Positions 51,337 to 60,924 of a stretch of DNA of 64,000 bases are shown here, piece by piece. The DNA is taken from contig NZ_LOIC01000082.1 in the NCBI RefSeq assembly GCF_001684335.1, positions 1 to 64,000 on the forward strand, in the 5' to 3' direction. A program made the position numbers and the translations under genes. The DNA is from Photorhabdus namnaonensis. GTDB taxonomy: Bacteria; Pseudomonadota; Gammaproteobacteria; Enterobacterales; Enterobacteriaceae. Position 1 is the first letter of the stretch. Every line of letters begins with the position of its first letter. The notes under the pieces are model-generated. The model did not search any database. It was given only the letters and a program-made list of their open reading frames with translations, and was not told where the DNA came from.

Positions 51337-54300
51337 CGCGGCTCCTGATGATCAATAGATAAAGTGTTTGGGGCTGATAGCTGGCGATTGCGGCGATAGT
51401 GTGCCAACCGGTCAAACAGTAAATAGATCACCGGCGTAGTAAACAACGTTAGGATCTGGCTCATAATCAATCCACCTACCATACAGATACCCAGAGGTCG
51501 ACGTAATTCAGCGCCTACACCGGTACTGAGCATTAAGGGGAGTGCTCCAAGCAACGCTGCCATTGTGGTCATCAGGATCGGGCGGAAACGTAATAAACAC
51601 GCCTGATAAATGGCTTCGTAAGGCGATAATCCCTGTTCGCGTTCTGCCGCCAGCGCGAAATCGATCATCATGATGGCATTTTTCTTCACAATACCTATCA
51701 ACAAGATAATGCCGATGATTGCAATGACATCCAGTTCCTGACCTGCCATCATCAGCGCTAATAGTGCGCCCACTCCCGCTGTCGGCAACGTGGAGAGGAT
51801 TGTCACAGGATGGATGAAGCTTTCATACAATATGCCTAGCACGATATACATAGCGATAATGGCAGCCGCGATTAGCCACAATGTATTGCCCAGTGCGCTT
51901 TCAAATGCCAGCGTTGTTCCCTGAAATTGGGTGGAAATGTCTTTGGGCATTTTGATCAATTGTGCTGCATTACGAACAGCATTGACCGCTTGTTCGAGAG
52001 AAGCATCCTCGGCAACGTTGAAAGAAAATGTCGCAGAAGGAAATTGAGCGAGATGATTGATTGCCAGTGGGCCAAATCTTTGTTCAATAGTCGCAATGGC
52101 TCTGAGAGGTACGACATGGCCGTCAGTTCCGTTAAGGCGGATGTTATCAAATGCTGCCAGCCCTGGAGTCGATGTTACATCATGTTCCAAGATGATCCGA
52201 TACTGATTAGCCTGTGTATAAATGGTTGAAATTAGCCGCTGGCCGAATGCGTTGTAGAGCGCGTTATCTATAGCGGCCATTGAGATACCCAATCGGCTGG
52301 CTGTGTCTCGGTCTACCTTAACGTAAGCGATGAGCCCCTGATCTTGCCAGTCGCTGCTGATATCAACCAGTTCTACTCTCTGCTTTAGTTCAGTCAGCAA
52401 TTTGGGCACCCAGATACTCAGTTCATCGAGAGAGGTTGCCTGCAAAGTGAATTGGTATTGGGTACGAGTAACCTGAGTGTCAATCGTCAAATCTTGTATT
52501 GGTTGCAGATAGAGTTTTATGCCGGGTATAGCGGCAACTTTTTCCTGCAAACGCGGAATGATGTCAACGATTCTGTCATCACGCTGATTCAGTGGTTTTA
52601 GTGTGATTTGCAGTCTCCCGTTATTCAATGTTGGGTTACTGCCATCAATACCGACAAAGGTGGCGATATTTTCTACTGCCGGATCTTGCAGTAATAGAGA
52701 TGAAACTTGCTGTTGCTTATCTACCATTGCAGCAAAGGAAATGGATTGCGGCGCTTCAAGTGTTCCCTGAATCAGTCCATTATCTTGCGATGGAAAAAAT
52801 CCTTTTGGAATCACCAGATAAAGCAGGGCAGTTAACGCCAATGTGCTTAGGGCGATGCCAAATGTAATCCACGGATGATTCAGCGCTCTTTTTAGCCATA
52901 CGGCATAACCGGCAATCATTTGTTCAAAAAAGCGTTCACTGGCTTGTTCAAAACGATTGTGTTTTATCTGTGATTCCGGTTTCAGTATTCGAGCGCACAT
53001 CATGGGGGTTAATGTCAGCGAGACAATGGCTGAAATCAGAATTGCTACGGCCAGAGTAATCGCAAACTCACGAAACAGGCGGCCAACGATATCACCCATA
53101 AAAAGCAGCGGGATTAGCACCGCAATCAAAGAGAAAGTCAGGGAGATAATGGTAAAACCGATTTCACCCGCACCTTTCAATGCCGCTGTCATCGGTTTCT
53201 CGCCTTGTTCTATATAACGAGAGATATTTTCAATCACCACAATGGCATCGTCTACGACAAAACCGGTGGCAATGGTGAGCGCCATTAGCGTCAGGTTATT
53301 GACGGAGAAACCGCAGAAATACATCACTGCGAATGTACCAATCAGTGAAAGAGGAACAGCGATACTGGGAATGAGTGTTGCAATACTGTTACGTAAAAAC
53401 AGGTAAATCACCATAACAACCAGTGCAATTGCCAGTAACAGCTCAAACTGAACATCTTTCACAGAAGCACGAATGGTTGTCGTGCGGTCAGTCAGGATTT
53501 TCATCTCGACGGATTTAGGCAAGCTGCTGATAAGTTCCGGCAACATCTGACGAATGTTATCTGTGGTTTCAATGACATTGGCGCCAGGTTGGCGCTGAAT
53601 ATTAATCACAATGGCTTGTTTGTTATTTGACCATGCACCGAGTTTGGTGTTTTCAGCGCCTTGTTCAATGGTTGCGACATCTTGTAACCGTACCGGCGAT
53701 CCGTTTTTATAGGCAACGATCAAGTTGCGGTAATCGCTTAATGATTTCATTTGATCGTTAGCTGAAAGCGTGACGGAACGGGTCGGACCATCAAGGCTGC
53801 CTTTGGCGGAGTTAACGTTAGCGTTGTTGATTGCAGTGCGGATCGTTTCGCTATCCAATCCCTGTGCCGCGACTGCTTGAGCGTTTAATTTTACTCTGAC
53901 GGCTGGTCGCTGGCCGCCGGCGAGTGTCACCAATCCTACACCGTTGACCTGGGAAATTTTCTGTGCAATACGGGTTTCCACCATATCTTGAATCTGTGTC
54001 ATTGGCATTGCGTCGGAGGTGACCGCCAGCATTAGAATAGGCGGATCAGCGGGGTTAACCTTGCTGTAAATAGGAGGGTAAGGAAGGTCATTCGGCAGTA
54101 AATTACTGGCTGCGTTAATGGCTGCCTGCACTTCCTGTTCGGCGACATCTAACGGCAAAGTCAGTTGGAATTGCAATGTGATAACGGAAGCGCCGCCGGA
54201 ACTTTGGGATGCCATCTGTTTAAGACCGGACATTTGCCCGAGTTGTCGTTCCAGTGGTGCGGTGACTGCCGAAGTCATCACATCGGGGCTTGCGCCGGGG

Positions 54301-54479
54301 TAGAGTGTGACGACCTGAATGGTGGGATAGTCCACTTCCGGTAGCGCAGACACCGGCAGCATGCGATAGCCGATAATACCTGCCAGCAGGATTGCTGCCA
54401 TAAATAGCGTAGTGGCGACAGGCCGCAAGATGAACAGGCGTGATGGTCCGCCTCCTGGGATTAGGGAGCTTGCCTGCAT
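51333..54479 (-). CDS. mdtB: RND efflux pump subunit MdtB
   Basis: 1048 residues, twelve membrane helices and two large periplasmic loops; partner of MdtC in a MdtB2C trimer with MdtA and TolC. Begins [25 protein letters not shown]; carries [23 protein letters not shown]. It is highly similar to E. coli MdtB throughout. Its ATG shares one base with the mdtA stop codon. Confidence 0.97.
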   Translation of the reverse strand: MQASSLIPGGGPSRLFILRPVATTLFMAAILLAGIIGYRMLPVSALPEVDYPTIQVVTLYPGASPDVMTSAVTAPLERQLGQMSGLKQMASQSSGGASVITLQFQLTLPLDVAEQEVQAAINAASNLLPNDLPYPPIYSKVNPADPPILMLAVTSDAMPMTQIQDMVETRIAQKISQVNGVGLVTLAGGQRPAVRVKLNAQAVAAQGLDSETIRTAINNANVNSAKGSLDGPTRSVTLSANDQMKSLSDYRNLIVAYKNGSPVRLQDVATIEQGAENTKLGAWSNNKQAIVINIQRQPGANVIETTDNIRQMLPELISSLPKSVEMKILTDRTTTIRASVKDVQFELLLAIALVVMVIYLFLRNSIATLIPSIAVPLSLIGTFAVMYFCGFSVNNLTLMALTIATGFVVDDAIVVIENISRYIEQGEKPMTAALKGAGEIGFTIISLTFSLIAVLIPLLFMGDIVGRLFREFAITLAVAILISAIVSLTLTPMMCARILKPESQIKHNRFEQASERFFEQMIAGYAVWLKRALNHPWITFGIALSTLALTALLYLVIPKGFFPSQDNGLIQGTLEAPQSISFAAMVDKQQQVSSLLLQDPAVENIATFVGIDGSNPTLNNGRLQITLKPLNQRDDRIVDIIPRLQEKVAAIPGIKLYLQPIQDLTIDTQVTRTQYQFTLQATSLDELSIWVPKLLTELKQRVELVDISSDWQDQGLIAYVKVDRDTASRLGISMAAIDNALYNAFGQRLISTIYTQANQYRIILEHDVTSTPGLAAFDNIRLNGTDGHVVPLRAIATIEQRFGPLAINHLAQFPSATFSFNVAEDASLEQAVNAVRNAAQLIKMPKDISTQFQGTTLAFESALGNTLWLIAAAIIAMYIVLGILYESFIHPVTILSTLPTAGVGALLALMMAGQELDVIAIIGIILLIGIVKKNAIMMIDFALAAEREQGLSPYEAIYQACLLRFRPILMTTMAALLGALPLMLSTGVGAELRRPLGICMVGGLIMSQILTLFTTPVIYLLFDRLAHYRRNRQLSAPNTLSIDHQEPR

Positions 54480-55684
54480 CAGGAATTCTCCGTTTTGTCG
54501 TGTTTTTGCGGCTGAGGCTTATTTACCATCGGCGTGACAATATCCACTTTAGCGCCATCTGTCAGGCGATCGATACCGTCAGTGACCACTTTATCACCTG
54601 CGGCTAAGCCGGTACTGATAACAACGCGTTTTGTATCCTGCAATTTGACCGTGACCAGATGCTTGCTGACTTTATTCTCTTTGCCTAACATCCAGACAAA
54701 ATTCCCTTCATTACCCATTTGCAGAGCGGCATTTGGGATCACCACGGCGTTTTCCAGTGTATCGACTTTAATACGGACATTAACGAACTGATTTGGGAAT
54801 AAGACGCTATCTTGATTGGAAAAACGGGCTTTCAACTTAATTGTGCCGGTAGCGGCATCAATTTGATTATCAATGCTCAACAATTTTCCTTCGGCAAGTT
54901 GTTGCTGGTTATTGCGATCCCAGGCACTAACAACGACGTCATGATTCGCTTTCTGAGCTTGCAAAACAGCATTGATATCGTTTTCAGGGAGTGAAAATAG
55001 CACATCTACCGGATCGGTTTGGGTAATAACCACAATAGGAGAGTTATTGCCACTGGAGATAAAATTCCCTATATCAATCTGTTTCAAGCCCACTTTACCG
55101 GAAATAGGCGCCGTAATACGGCTGTAAGTGAGTTGAAGTTTCGCGTTATTAATTGCTGCTTGATCAACTTTCAGACTGGCTTCGTGTTGGCGGACAAGTG
55201 CACGTTGATTATCCATTTCTTGTTGGGAAATCAGGTGAGTGTTTGCCAATTTCTGGTAGCGATTGAGATCTTGGCGGGCATTCGCCAATATTGCTTCATC
55301 TTTCGCCAGTTGGCCTTTGGCTTGTGCTAACTGAACCTGAAAAGGGCGTGGATCAATTTCCGCCAGTAAATCCCCTTGTTTAATTTGTTGCCCTTCCTGA
55401 AAGTGCAAAGCGATAAGCTGACCTTCAACCCGGCTGGTGACTGTGGCGGTATTGGCGGCTTGAATGGTGCCAAGCCCGGTCAGAAAGCGAGGAACCGCCT
55501 GCTCTTTTGCCGTGGCGATTTGAACCGGGGGTAACGGGGGATGCCTTAAACCGGAAGGTTGATCCGATGCGCTAGATTGTTGAGGAGTTTTAAATTGGTA
55601 CCAAAAAAATATGGCCGCAGCGATGGCAATGACGGCTAGTGTTGCACGGAAAATAAGGGTACGGCGTTTATTATTTTGATTCAT
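54479..55684 (-). CDS. mdtA: Membrane fusion protein MdtA
   Basis: Periplasmic adaptor of the MdtABC-TolC pump, 401 residues. N-terminal membrane anchor ([22 protein letters not shown]), lipoyl halves around [30 protein letters not shown] and [23 protein letters not shown], coiled-coil hairpin between, beta-barrel and membrane-proximal domains after. It is the first gene of mdtABC-baeSR, with a BaeR-like box 100 bases upstream. Confidence 0.95.
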   Translation of the reverse strand: MNQNNKRRTLIFRATLAVIAIAAAIFFWYQFKTPQQSSASDQPSGLRHPPLPPVQIATAKEQAVPRFLTGLGTIQAANTATVTSRVEGQLIALHFQEGQQIKQGDLLAEIDPRPFQVQLAQAKGQLAKDEAILANARQDLNRYQKLANTHLISQQEMDNQRALVRQHEASLKVDQAAINNAKLQLTYSRITAPISGKVGLKQIDIGNFISSGNNSPIVVITQTDPVDVLFSLPENDINAVLQAQKANHDVVVSAWDRNNQQQLAEGKLLSIDNQIDAATGTIKLKARFSNQDSVLFPNQFVNVRIKVDTLENAVVIPNAALQMGNEGNFVWMLGKENKVSKHLVTVKLQDTKRVVISTGLAAGDKVVTDGIDRLTDGAKVDIVTPMVNKPQPQKHDKTENS

Positions 55685-55784
55685 TTCTTCGACATTCTCT
55701 CAAACGCAAGGTCAAGGTATTGCTTGATTATGTCCGATTGAAATATCGGTTTAATCACATCTATTAGTTTAGACAGTGAGGATA

Positions 55785-55803
55785 GGCTAAAAAATGGAGA
55801 AAA
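55785..55803 (-). promoter_or_regulatory. BaeR-box-like sequence upstream of mdtA
   Basis: The minus strand reads TTTTCTCCATTTTTTAGCC, close to the remembered BaeR box TTTTTCTCCATDATTGGC, strongest over TTTTCTCCAT. It is correctly placed about 100 bases upstream of the mdtA ATG. Confidence 0.55.
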
Positions 55804-56066
55804 TGTGGAAAATATGTCAAGGAAGCGCTTTTTAAGGTAAATTAAGGCGTTTTTTGTCAATTTTTTCGAGACGGCTCCAGAAATTATGCAAATGGTGCTG
55901 CCTTTGTTACCTTCTTTTCCTTTTTCTCGTTCATATTTGAGTATAATTTTAAATAGATAAACTTAATGAAAGACGTTAATTGTCTATCTTAGGCAGCTAT
56001 TTTTTCTTTATTTTTTGCATGTATTGTTATTTATAACCCATAACTCCAAATGATTTATTGACGATA

Positions 56067-56193
56067 TATACCCTACGGATTTCAAGATGCTTCGCGACGG
56101 CAAGGGAGCGAATCCCCGGGAGCATAGCAAACTATGTGACTGGGGTGAGCGAGTGCAGCCAACAAAGAGGCAACTTGAAAGATGACGGGTATA
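56067..56193 (-). repeat. ERIC repeat, copy 5 (127 bp)
   Basis: 127 bp, same orientation as copy 4, located between mdtA and the divergent nucleoside hydrolase gene. It ends two bases before a CRP site. Confidence 0.93.
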
Positions 56194-56194
56194 T

Positions 56195-56210
56195 TGTGAA
56201 ATAGATCACA
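56195..56210 (+). promoter_or_regulatory. Perfect CRP-type site upstream of the nucleoside hydrolase gene
   Basis: TGTGA-AATAGA-TCACA is a complete CRP half-site pair with six-base spacing, 116 bases upstream of the ATG. It suggests cAMP-CRP activation of nucleoside use, or binding by the local Crp-like regulator. Confidence 0.65.
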
Positions 56211-56251
56211 TACTCGTGATATATCTCTGTGCACATTGTTTCTTGATTTTG

Positions 56252-56275
56252 AAAAAAGGTCATGTGACTTTTTTT
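56252..56275 (+). promoter_or_regulatory. Second dyad upstream of the nucleoside hydrolase gene
   Basis: AAAAAAGGTCA and TGACTTTTTTT form 11-base arms (one mismatch) around TG. The two-fold symmetry and place just upstream of the gene suit an operator. The Crp/Fnr-like regulator encoded three genes on is the natural candidate. It is not a perfect FNR or CRP consensus. Confidence 0.4.
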
Positions 56276-56325
56276 TGGCGGAACTGATAACTTAATGTAA
56301 GGATCATGATAAAGAGAGGTAGTTT

Positions 56326-57255
56326 ATGAGACATTTTATTATTGATACAGATACGGCTTCCGATGATGCGGTTGCATTACTAATGGCGCTTCGTGAGCCA
56401 TCAGTTTTTATTGAGGGTATCACCATTGTTGCCGGTAATTGTGCTGTTGCTCAATGTAGGAAAAATGCGTTAGTTAGTATTGAAAAAGCAGGAACATATA
56501 TTCCCCCGGTATATGAAGGAATGAGCAAGCCATTATTTAGAGAACACTATGCTTCATATCATATTCATGGGAAAGATGGTATGGGTAATATGGATTTACC
56601 AGAGTCTTCACTAATAGCAGAGGATAAACATGCAGTAGATGCAATTATTGATATCGTAAAAAAATTCCCTGGTGAGATAGAGATAATCACTTTGGGGCCA
56701 TTGACAAATATTGCGATGGCTATCTTAAAAGAGCCAGATTTGTATAAGCTTGTCAAGGGGGTTTATATTATGGGTGGGTCGGGTATGAAACCGGGTAATA
56801 TTACGCCGTTAGCTGAATTCAATATTTATGTTGATGCCGAAGCAGCACATATAGTATTGAATTCTGGATTGCCTCTTATATTTTGTGGATGGGAGCTAGG
56901 TATGGAAGAGGCTTTTATTGATGAATTCGATATGGATAAATTAAATTCTTTAGGTGATCTTGGTCAGTTTGCAGTGAACTGTAATAGAACATTGGTTGAA
57001 TTTAATGCAGGAAGGACGAATAGAAAAGGGTTTGATCTGCCTGATCCTATAACAATGGCTATTGCTTTATATCCGAATGAAATGATAGAGGATAAATTAG
57101 AGACGTATGGTTATGTTGAATATCAAAGTGTGCGTTCATATGGGCATTTAGTTATTGATTCAACTGATCTTCTCAATCATCCCCATAATATGACTGTGGT
57201 GACTAAGATCAAGGGTAGAGTATTTAAGAATAAACTATTTGCATTATTGTCATAA
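56326..57255 (+). CDS. Nucleoside hydrolase (IunH family)
   Basis: Hydrolyses ribonucleosides to base and ribose. 309 residues with the N-terminal calcium motif DTDTASDDAVALL (D7, D9, D13, D14), EIITLGPLTNIAMAI, and a late DP (LPDPITMA). The catalytic His usually before that late DP is Pro here, which also occurs in some non-inosine-uridine members. AGAGG precedes the ATG. It forms a probable operon with the deaminase gene 25 bases downstream. The gene is AT-rich compared with the housekeeping genes, in line with acquisition. Confidence 0.82.
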   Translation: MRHFIIDTDTASDDAVALLMALREPSVFIEGITIVAGNCAVAQCRKNALVSIEKAGTYIPPVYEGMSKPLFREHYASYHIHGKDGMGNMDLPESSLIAEDKHAVDAIIDIVKKFPGEIEIITLGPLTNIAMAILKEPDLYKLVKGVYIMGGSGMKPGNITPLAEFNIYVDAEAAHIVLNSGLPLIFCGWELGMEEAFIDEFDMDKLNSLGDLGQFAVNCNRTLVEFNAGRTNRKGFDLPDPITMAIALYPNEMIEDKLETYGYVEYQSVRSYGHLVIDSTDLLNHPHNMTVVTKIKGRVFKNKLFALLS

Positions 57256-57280
57256 TTTTAATCATATAGGCGGATAAAAG

Positions 57281-58270
57281 ATGAATTTTAATCCTGATTT
57301 ACTGAGAAAGGTGGAGTTACATACACATCTTGATACTGGGTTGAGCTATCATTTCGTTAAAAAACTTATTCCTGATATTACCCAGAAGTCGTTTTGTGAA
57401 AAATATATTGCCTCTGAAAAATGTCATGATTTAGGCGATTTTCTAAATAAGATTACTCCTTCATTGGATTTACTGCAAAAAAGGGAGGTAATAGCTGATG
57501 CTGTAGAAGATCTTTTCATGCAATTAAAAAGCGATAACGTAGCCTATGTTGAGATTAGATTTGCCCCTTTACTGCATCTTCGTTTAGGGTTAAGTGACTG
57601 CGATATTGTGGAAATTGTTTTGGAGGCAATGAAAAGTTCTTCAATTAAATATGGTATAGCAGCCGGTTTAATATTGTGTACATTGCGGCATTTTTCAGAA
57701 GATCAAAGTTTGAGAACTGCATATCTAGTCAATGAATATGTTAAATATGGTGTTGTTGCTCTTGATCTTGCTGCCGATGAGGCAAGATATTCACTCAATG
57801 CGCATTTGAAGGCGTTTAGAATGGTGTTGGAAAATGGTGGAAATGTTATTGCGCATGCAGGTGAAGCGAAAGGGGCTGAGAGTGTGCGTGAGACTATTAA
57901 TAAATTAAATATCTCTCGTATAGGACATGGCGTCAGGAGCATTGAAGATCGAGATGTTATTGATCTTATTATAGAAAGAAATATACATTTAGAAATATGT
58001 CCTACATGTAATATTGTTTGCGATATTTATGATATCTATGAAAATCATCCAGTTAATCTTTTAAAAGAGATTGGTGTCAATATTGGGATTAATACGGATG
58101 CCCGGACAGTTGCAAATATAACTTTATGTGAAGAATATTTGAGGATTAATCGATATTTTGGTTGGCAATATAGTGATTTTTTTGAAACAAATTTGAATGC
58201 ATTACAGGCTTCCTTTTGTAGTAATGAACTGAGAAGTCGATTGGAAAAGGAAATAGTGAGATTATCATAG
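57281..58270 (+). CDS. Adenosine-deaminase-like protein
   Basis: 329 residues with the ADD zinc site: HTHLDT (H14, H16), H192 in HAGEAKG, D273 in INTDAR; E195 and H216 (SRIGHG) complete the catalytic set. The second Asp of the usual NTDDP, which contacts the purine ring in adenosine deaminases, is Ala274. The HLDG and PTSN blocks are also altered (HLDT, PTCN). Deaminase chemistry is likely, but the substrate may not be plain adenosine. It is cotranscribed with the nucleoside hydrolase gene. Confidence 0.78.
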   Translation: MNFNPDLLRKVELHTHLDTGLSYHFVKKLIPDITQKSFCEKYIASEKCHDLGDFLNKITPSLDLLQKREVIADAVEDLFMQLKSDNVAYVEIRFAPLLHLRLGLSDCDIVEIVLEAMKSSSIKYGIAAGLILCTLRHFSEDQSLRTAYLVNEYVKYGVVALDLAADEARYSLNAHLKAFRMVLENGGNVIAHAGEAKGAESVRETINKLNISRIGHGVRSIEDRDVIDLIIERNIHLEICPTCNIVCDIYDIYENHPVNLLKEIGVNIGINTDARTVANITLCEEYLRINRYFGWQYSDFFETNLNALQASFCSNELRSRLEKEIVRLS

Positions 58271-58323
58271 TGAAAAATTTTATTTTATTCATCTTTATGT
58301 ACAATTGAAAAAGTTTATATTAA

Positions 58324-58365
58324 ATCTGTAATCTGTAATCTGTAATCTGTAATCTGTAATCTGTA
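58324..58365. repeat. Six perfect tandem copies of the 7-mer ATCTGTA
   Basis: An uninterrupted 42-bp array between the deaminase-like gene and the regulator gene. Seven-base units favour slipped-strand copy-number change. Being outside coding sequence, it could alter promoter spacing or mRNA decay. Confidence 0.9.
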
Positions 58366-58433
58366 AATATCTTAGTGGGGAAATTTATGGAGAATAAATG
58401 GAAAGATCGGAAATATTTAAATATACTTAGTTA

Positions 58434-58560
58434 TATACCCTATGGATTTCAAGTTGCATCGCGACGGCAAGGGAGCGAATCCCCGGAAGCATAGATAACT
58501 ATGTGACCGGGGTGAGTGAACGCAGCCAACAAAGAGGCAGCTTGAAAGATAACGGGTATA
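58434..58560 (-). repeat. ERIC repeat, copy 6 (127 bp)
   Basis: 127 bp, same orientation as copies 4 and 5, ending 28 bases before the regulator ATG, so it must lie in or next to that promoter or leader. Confidence 0.93.
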
Positions 58561-58588
58561 ATGTGATTTAAGATATAGTGGGTTAAAT

Positions 58589-59275
58589 ATGTGTGTGGAT
58601 AAACAGAGGAAGCTGAAAAATTATATTGATAAATATCATCTTGATAGTATTTTCCCATTAGAGTTTATGCAAAAATTAGATTTGGTTGATGTTAAGAAAA
58701 ATACTTATCTTACACATCAGTCATCGAATTTTACTCATCTCTATATTTTGGTTGAGGGGAAACTTAAGGTTGAATTTTATAATGTTAATGGCAAATTCTT
58801 TGTTTTTGCCTTTGCTACTCCTCTTTTTCTTATTGGAGATTTAGAACTTTTTCATTCCCAAGAGAATAACATAATTAATACTATTTTTGCTCAGGAGCAG
58901 TCAGTACTTCTATCAATACCGTTAGAGACGGTGAAAACATTTGGCTTAACGGCTCCTGGATTTCTTGAATTTGTTTGTAAACAACTCAGTAATAAGCTTT
59001 TCGAGTCTTTTTTGTTTCGGTCGGGAGTATTTTTGACTGTTGAGGATAAATTAAAGCGATTTCTTTATTATAATTCGGAAAGAAATGGATTTGTACAGAT
59101 ATTAGAGAGAAGGGAAGACTTAGCATCTATTTTAGGTGTTTCAGTTAGGCAATTAAATAGGGCTATTAAGAGTTTGAATGAGAAAGGAATCATTATGTCA
59201 AAGAATAAGAGAGTTGAAATTATTGATTATGATTTTTTAAAAAAGGATATTGAATTCCAGTTTGATGTTAAGTGA
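58589..59275 (+). CDS. Crp/Fnr-family regulator (YeiL-like)
   Basis: 228 residues: N-terminal cNMP-binding-like barrel (THLYILVEGKLKVEFYNVNGKFFVFAFATPLFLIGDLELF) and a C-terminal winged helix (LASILGVSVRQLNRAIKSLNEKGIIMSKNKRVEI). The FNR iron-sulfur cysteine set is absent. The barrel wording resembles E. coli YeiL, whose gene also neighbours a nucleoside hydrolase gene (yeiK). It probably controls the nucleoside genes, the convergent operon, or both. The ligand is unknown. Confidence 0.82.
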   Translation: MCVDKQRKLKNYIDKYHLDSIFPLEFMQKLDLVDVKKNTYLTHQSSNFTHLYILVEGKLKVEFYNVNGKFFVFAFATPLFLIGDLELFHSQENNIINTIFAQEQSVLLSIPLETVKTFGLTAPGFLEFVCKQLSNKLFESFLFRSGVFLTVEDKLKRFLYYNSERNGFVQILERREDLASILGVSVRQLNRAIKSLNEKGIIMSKNKRVEIIDYDFLKKDIEFQFDVK

Positions 59276-59305
59276 TGTAAATAAGAAATCCTATTTTCTC
59301 AAATA

Positions 59306-59336
59306 GCTGCATTGTTAGCAGGATAAACAATGCAGC
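59306..59336. terminator. Hairpin between convergent operons
   Basis: GCTGCATTGTT and AACAATGCAGC form a perfect 11-bp stem with a 9-base loop between the regulator and the asparagine synthetase gene. No T run follows, so it is a candidate terminator for either side only. Confidence 0.45.
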
Positions 59337-59356
59337 ATATCAACACAATGGCGAAA

Positions 59357-60889
59357 TTATGATATGAAATTAAAGTAACCAGATTCTGAAAAATCTTTAC
59401 CAGATTCTTTGAAACGTTCCTTTGGTAGTGGGTAGCCTAAAGAGAGATATTTTTCAGCGAAATAGAGAGCGCTTTGGTTGGTTAAGCCGATAGTATTAAG
59501 GTTGTCAACAACGCTCTTTGGTAGATCGCATTTAATATCTTTAATGTAATCTATGATAGTATTTTTTACCCCACTGCCATCTGGCATTCTTATTTTTGGT
59601 CTGTCAATGATATATTCGGGTATTTTTCCTCTGAATGCTTCACGTAAGATATGTTTTTCTACCCCGTTATTGAGTTTGTAAGAGAAATCCAGACTTAAAA
59701 CATAAGGAACCAGTGCTGAATCCATAAAGGGAACTCGTGCTTCAACCGTATTTCTCATGCTTGCCCGATCGACTCTTTGTAAATCAGTTCTATGAAGATT
59801 ATTTAATCGATATAGGGAGAGATAATGGGGATCGGGATATGTCTTAAATAGATCGTAGCCAGCAAAAATTTCATCACTGCCTTCTCCACATAGCGCGATT
59901 TTAAAGCCGAGGCGGTTAGCGATATAATAACCAAAGTGAGCAATATTCGAATCAATTGCATCAATTTGTTCGAAAAACTCACCATAATAGATAGCATCTT
60001 GGATGTTATTAATTAATTCTTCCTGAGTAAAGGTATAGATAATGTGCTTTATCTTATTCTCAGAACAATATCTTTGGGCAATTTCAATATCTTTTGAGCC
60101 GGGTAATCCAAATGAAATTGCTGTAACATCGTGGTGATATTTGTGTGCAAGATAGAGCACAATGGTGCTGTCTATACCGCCGCTAAACATAATTGATATT
60201 GGCAGATCTGTATCAACCCTCTTTTTGACCGCATTATCTAAAAGTGAATAGACTTTTTCTTTTGCCTGTTCGAAATTATCATTGCTTGCGAAAATATTTG
60301 TGTCGTAGCTAATATATTTTTCATTGGTAAAGCCGTCGAAAATTGAACCGGGTTCAACGGGTTTAATTTCTGAATTGAATTCGATCAATGATTTTATTTC
60401 TGATGCTACATACCAGTTACCCTCTTTTTGTGTGTAATAGAGTGGTTTTATTCCGACATGATCTCTTCCTAATAAGAATTTATTATTTTTATTATCAAAT
60501 AGAATAAAGCTAAACATTCCATCTAATTTTTTAATAAATGACTTGCCATAGCAAATGTAGGCAATTAGGGCAACTTCTGCGTCGCCGCCATTTTTAAATT
60601 GATAGCCTTGTTTAATTAATTCATTTCGAAGAGACTTATAATTATAAATTTGACCATTTAGAACAAGATGAAGATCATGTTCCTGATTCGATATGGGTTG
60701 ATAGGCTGAATCACGTTCGACAATAGCAAGTCTGTTGGTTGCGATTGCAAAATTATTTCTGACAACCTTTTCATTAAACCGAGATGAATCACCTCGATGT
60801 GCTATTTTTAACATTATAGTATGTAGCTTATTCTCAATATCATCAATAAGCCTGTTTTCTGTATTAAAAATACCACCAATTCCACACAT
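59357..60889 (-). CDS. Class B glutamine-dependent asparagine synthetase homolog
   Basis: 510 residues, shorter than E. coli AsnB (554). The N-terminal glutaminase begins MCGIGG with the catalytic Cys2 and has LNGQIYNY. The synthetase domain has the PP-loop SIMFSGGIDSTIVL, GEGSDEIFAGYD and RASMRNTVEARVPFMD. Both halves look active, so it transfers glutamine nitrogen to an adenylated carboxylate, which may be Asp or a pathway intermediate. It is last in the operon after the two EPSP-like genes, which suggests an amide-forming biosynthetic role. AAAGGAA precedes the ATG. Confidence 0.85.
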   Translation of the reverse strand: MCGIGGIFNTENRLIDDIENKLHTIMLKIAHRGDSSRFNEKVVRNNFAIATNRLAIVERDSAYQPISNQEHDLHLVLNGQIYNYKSLRNELIKQGYQFKNGGDAEVALIAYICYGKSFIKKLDGMFSFILFDNKNNKFLLGRDHVGIKPLYYTQKEGNWYVASEIKSLIEFNSEIKPVEPGSIFDGFTNEKYISYDTNIFASNDNFEQAKEKVYSLLDNAVKKRVDTDLPISIMFSGGIDSTIVLYLAHKYHHDVTAISFGLPGSKDIEIAQRYCSENKIKHIIYTFTQEELINNIQDAIYYGEFFEQIDAIDSNIAHFGYYIANRLGFKIALCGEGSDEIFAGYDLFKTYPDPHYLSLYRLNNLHRTDLQRVDRASMRNTVEARVPFMDSALVPYVLSLDFSYKLNNGVEKHILREAFRGKIPEYIIDRPKIRMPDGSGVKNTIIDYIKDIKCDLPKSVVDNLNTIGLTNQSALYFAEKYLSLGYPLPKERFKESGKDFSESGYFNFIS

Positions 60890-60924
60890 AGTGAATTCCT
60901 TTGGTTAAGAGTTATCAATGATAT

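Noticed and set aside
58324-58365. CRISPR-like repeats
   Set aside because: Seven-base units with no spacers; this is a simple tandem array. The ERIC copies are also dispersed, not an array.
59357-60889. Beta-lactam synthetase (CarA/BLS) as identity of the AsnB homolog
   Set aside because: The nucleophilic Cys2 glutaminase and standard AsnB motifs are intact, unlike beta-lactam synthetases that lose glutaminase function.
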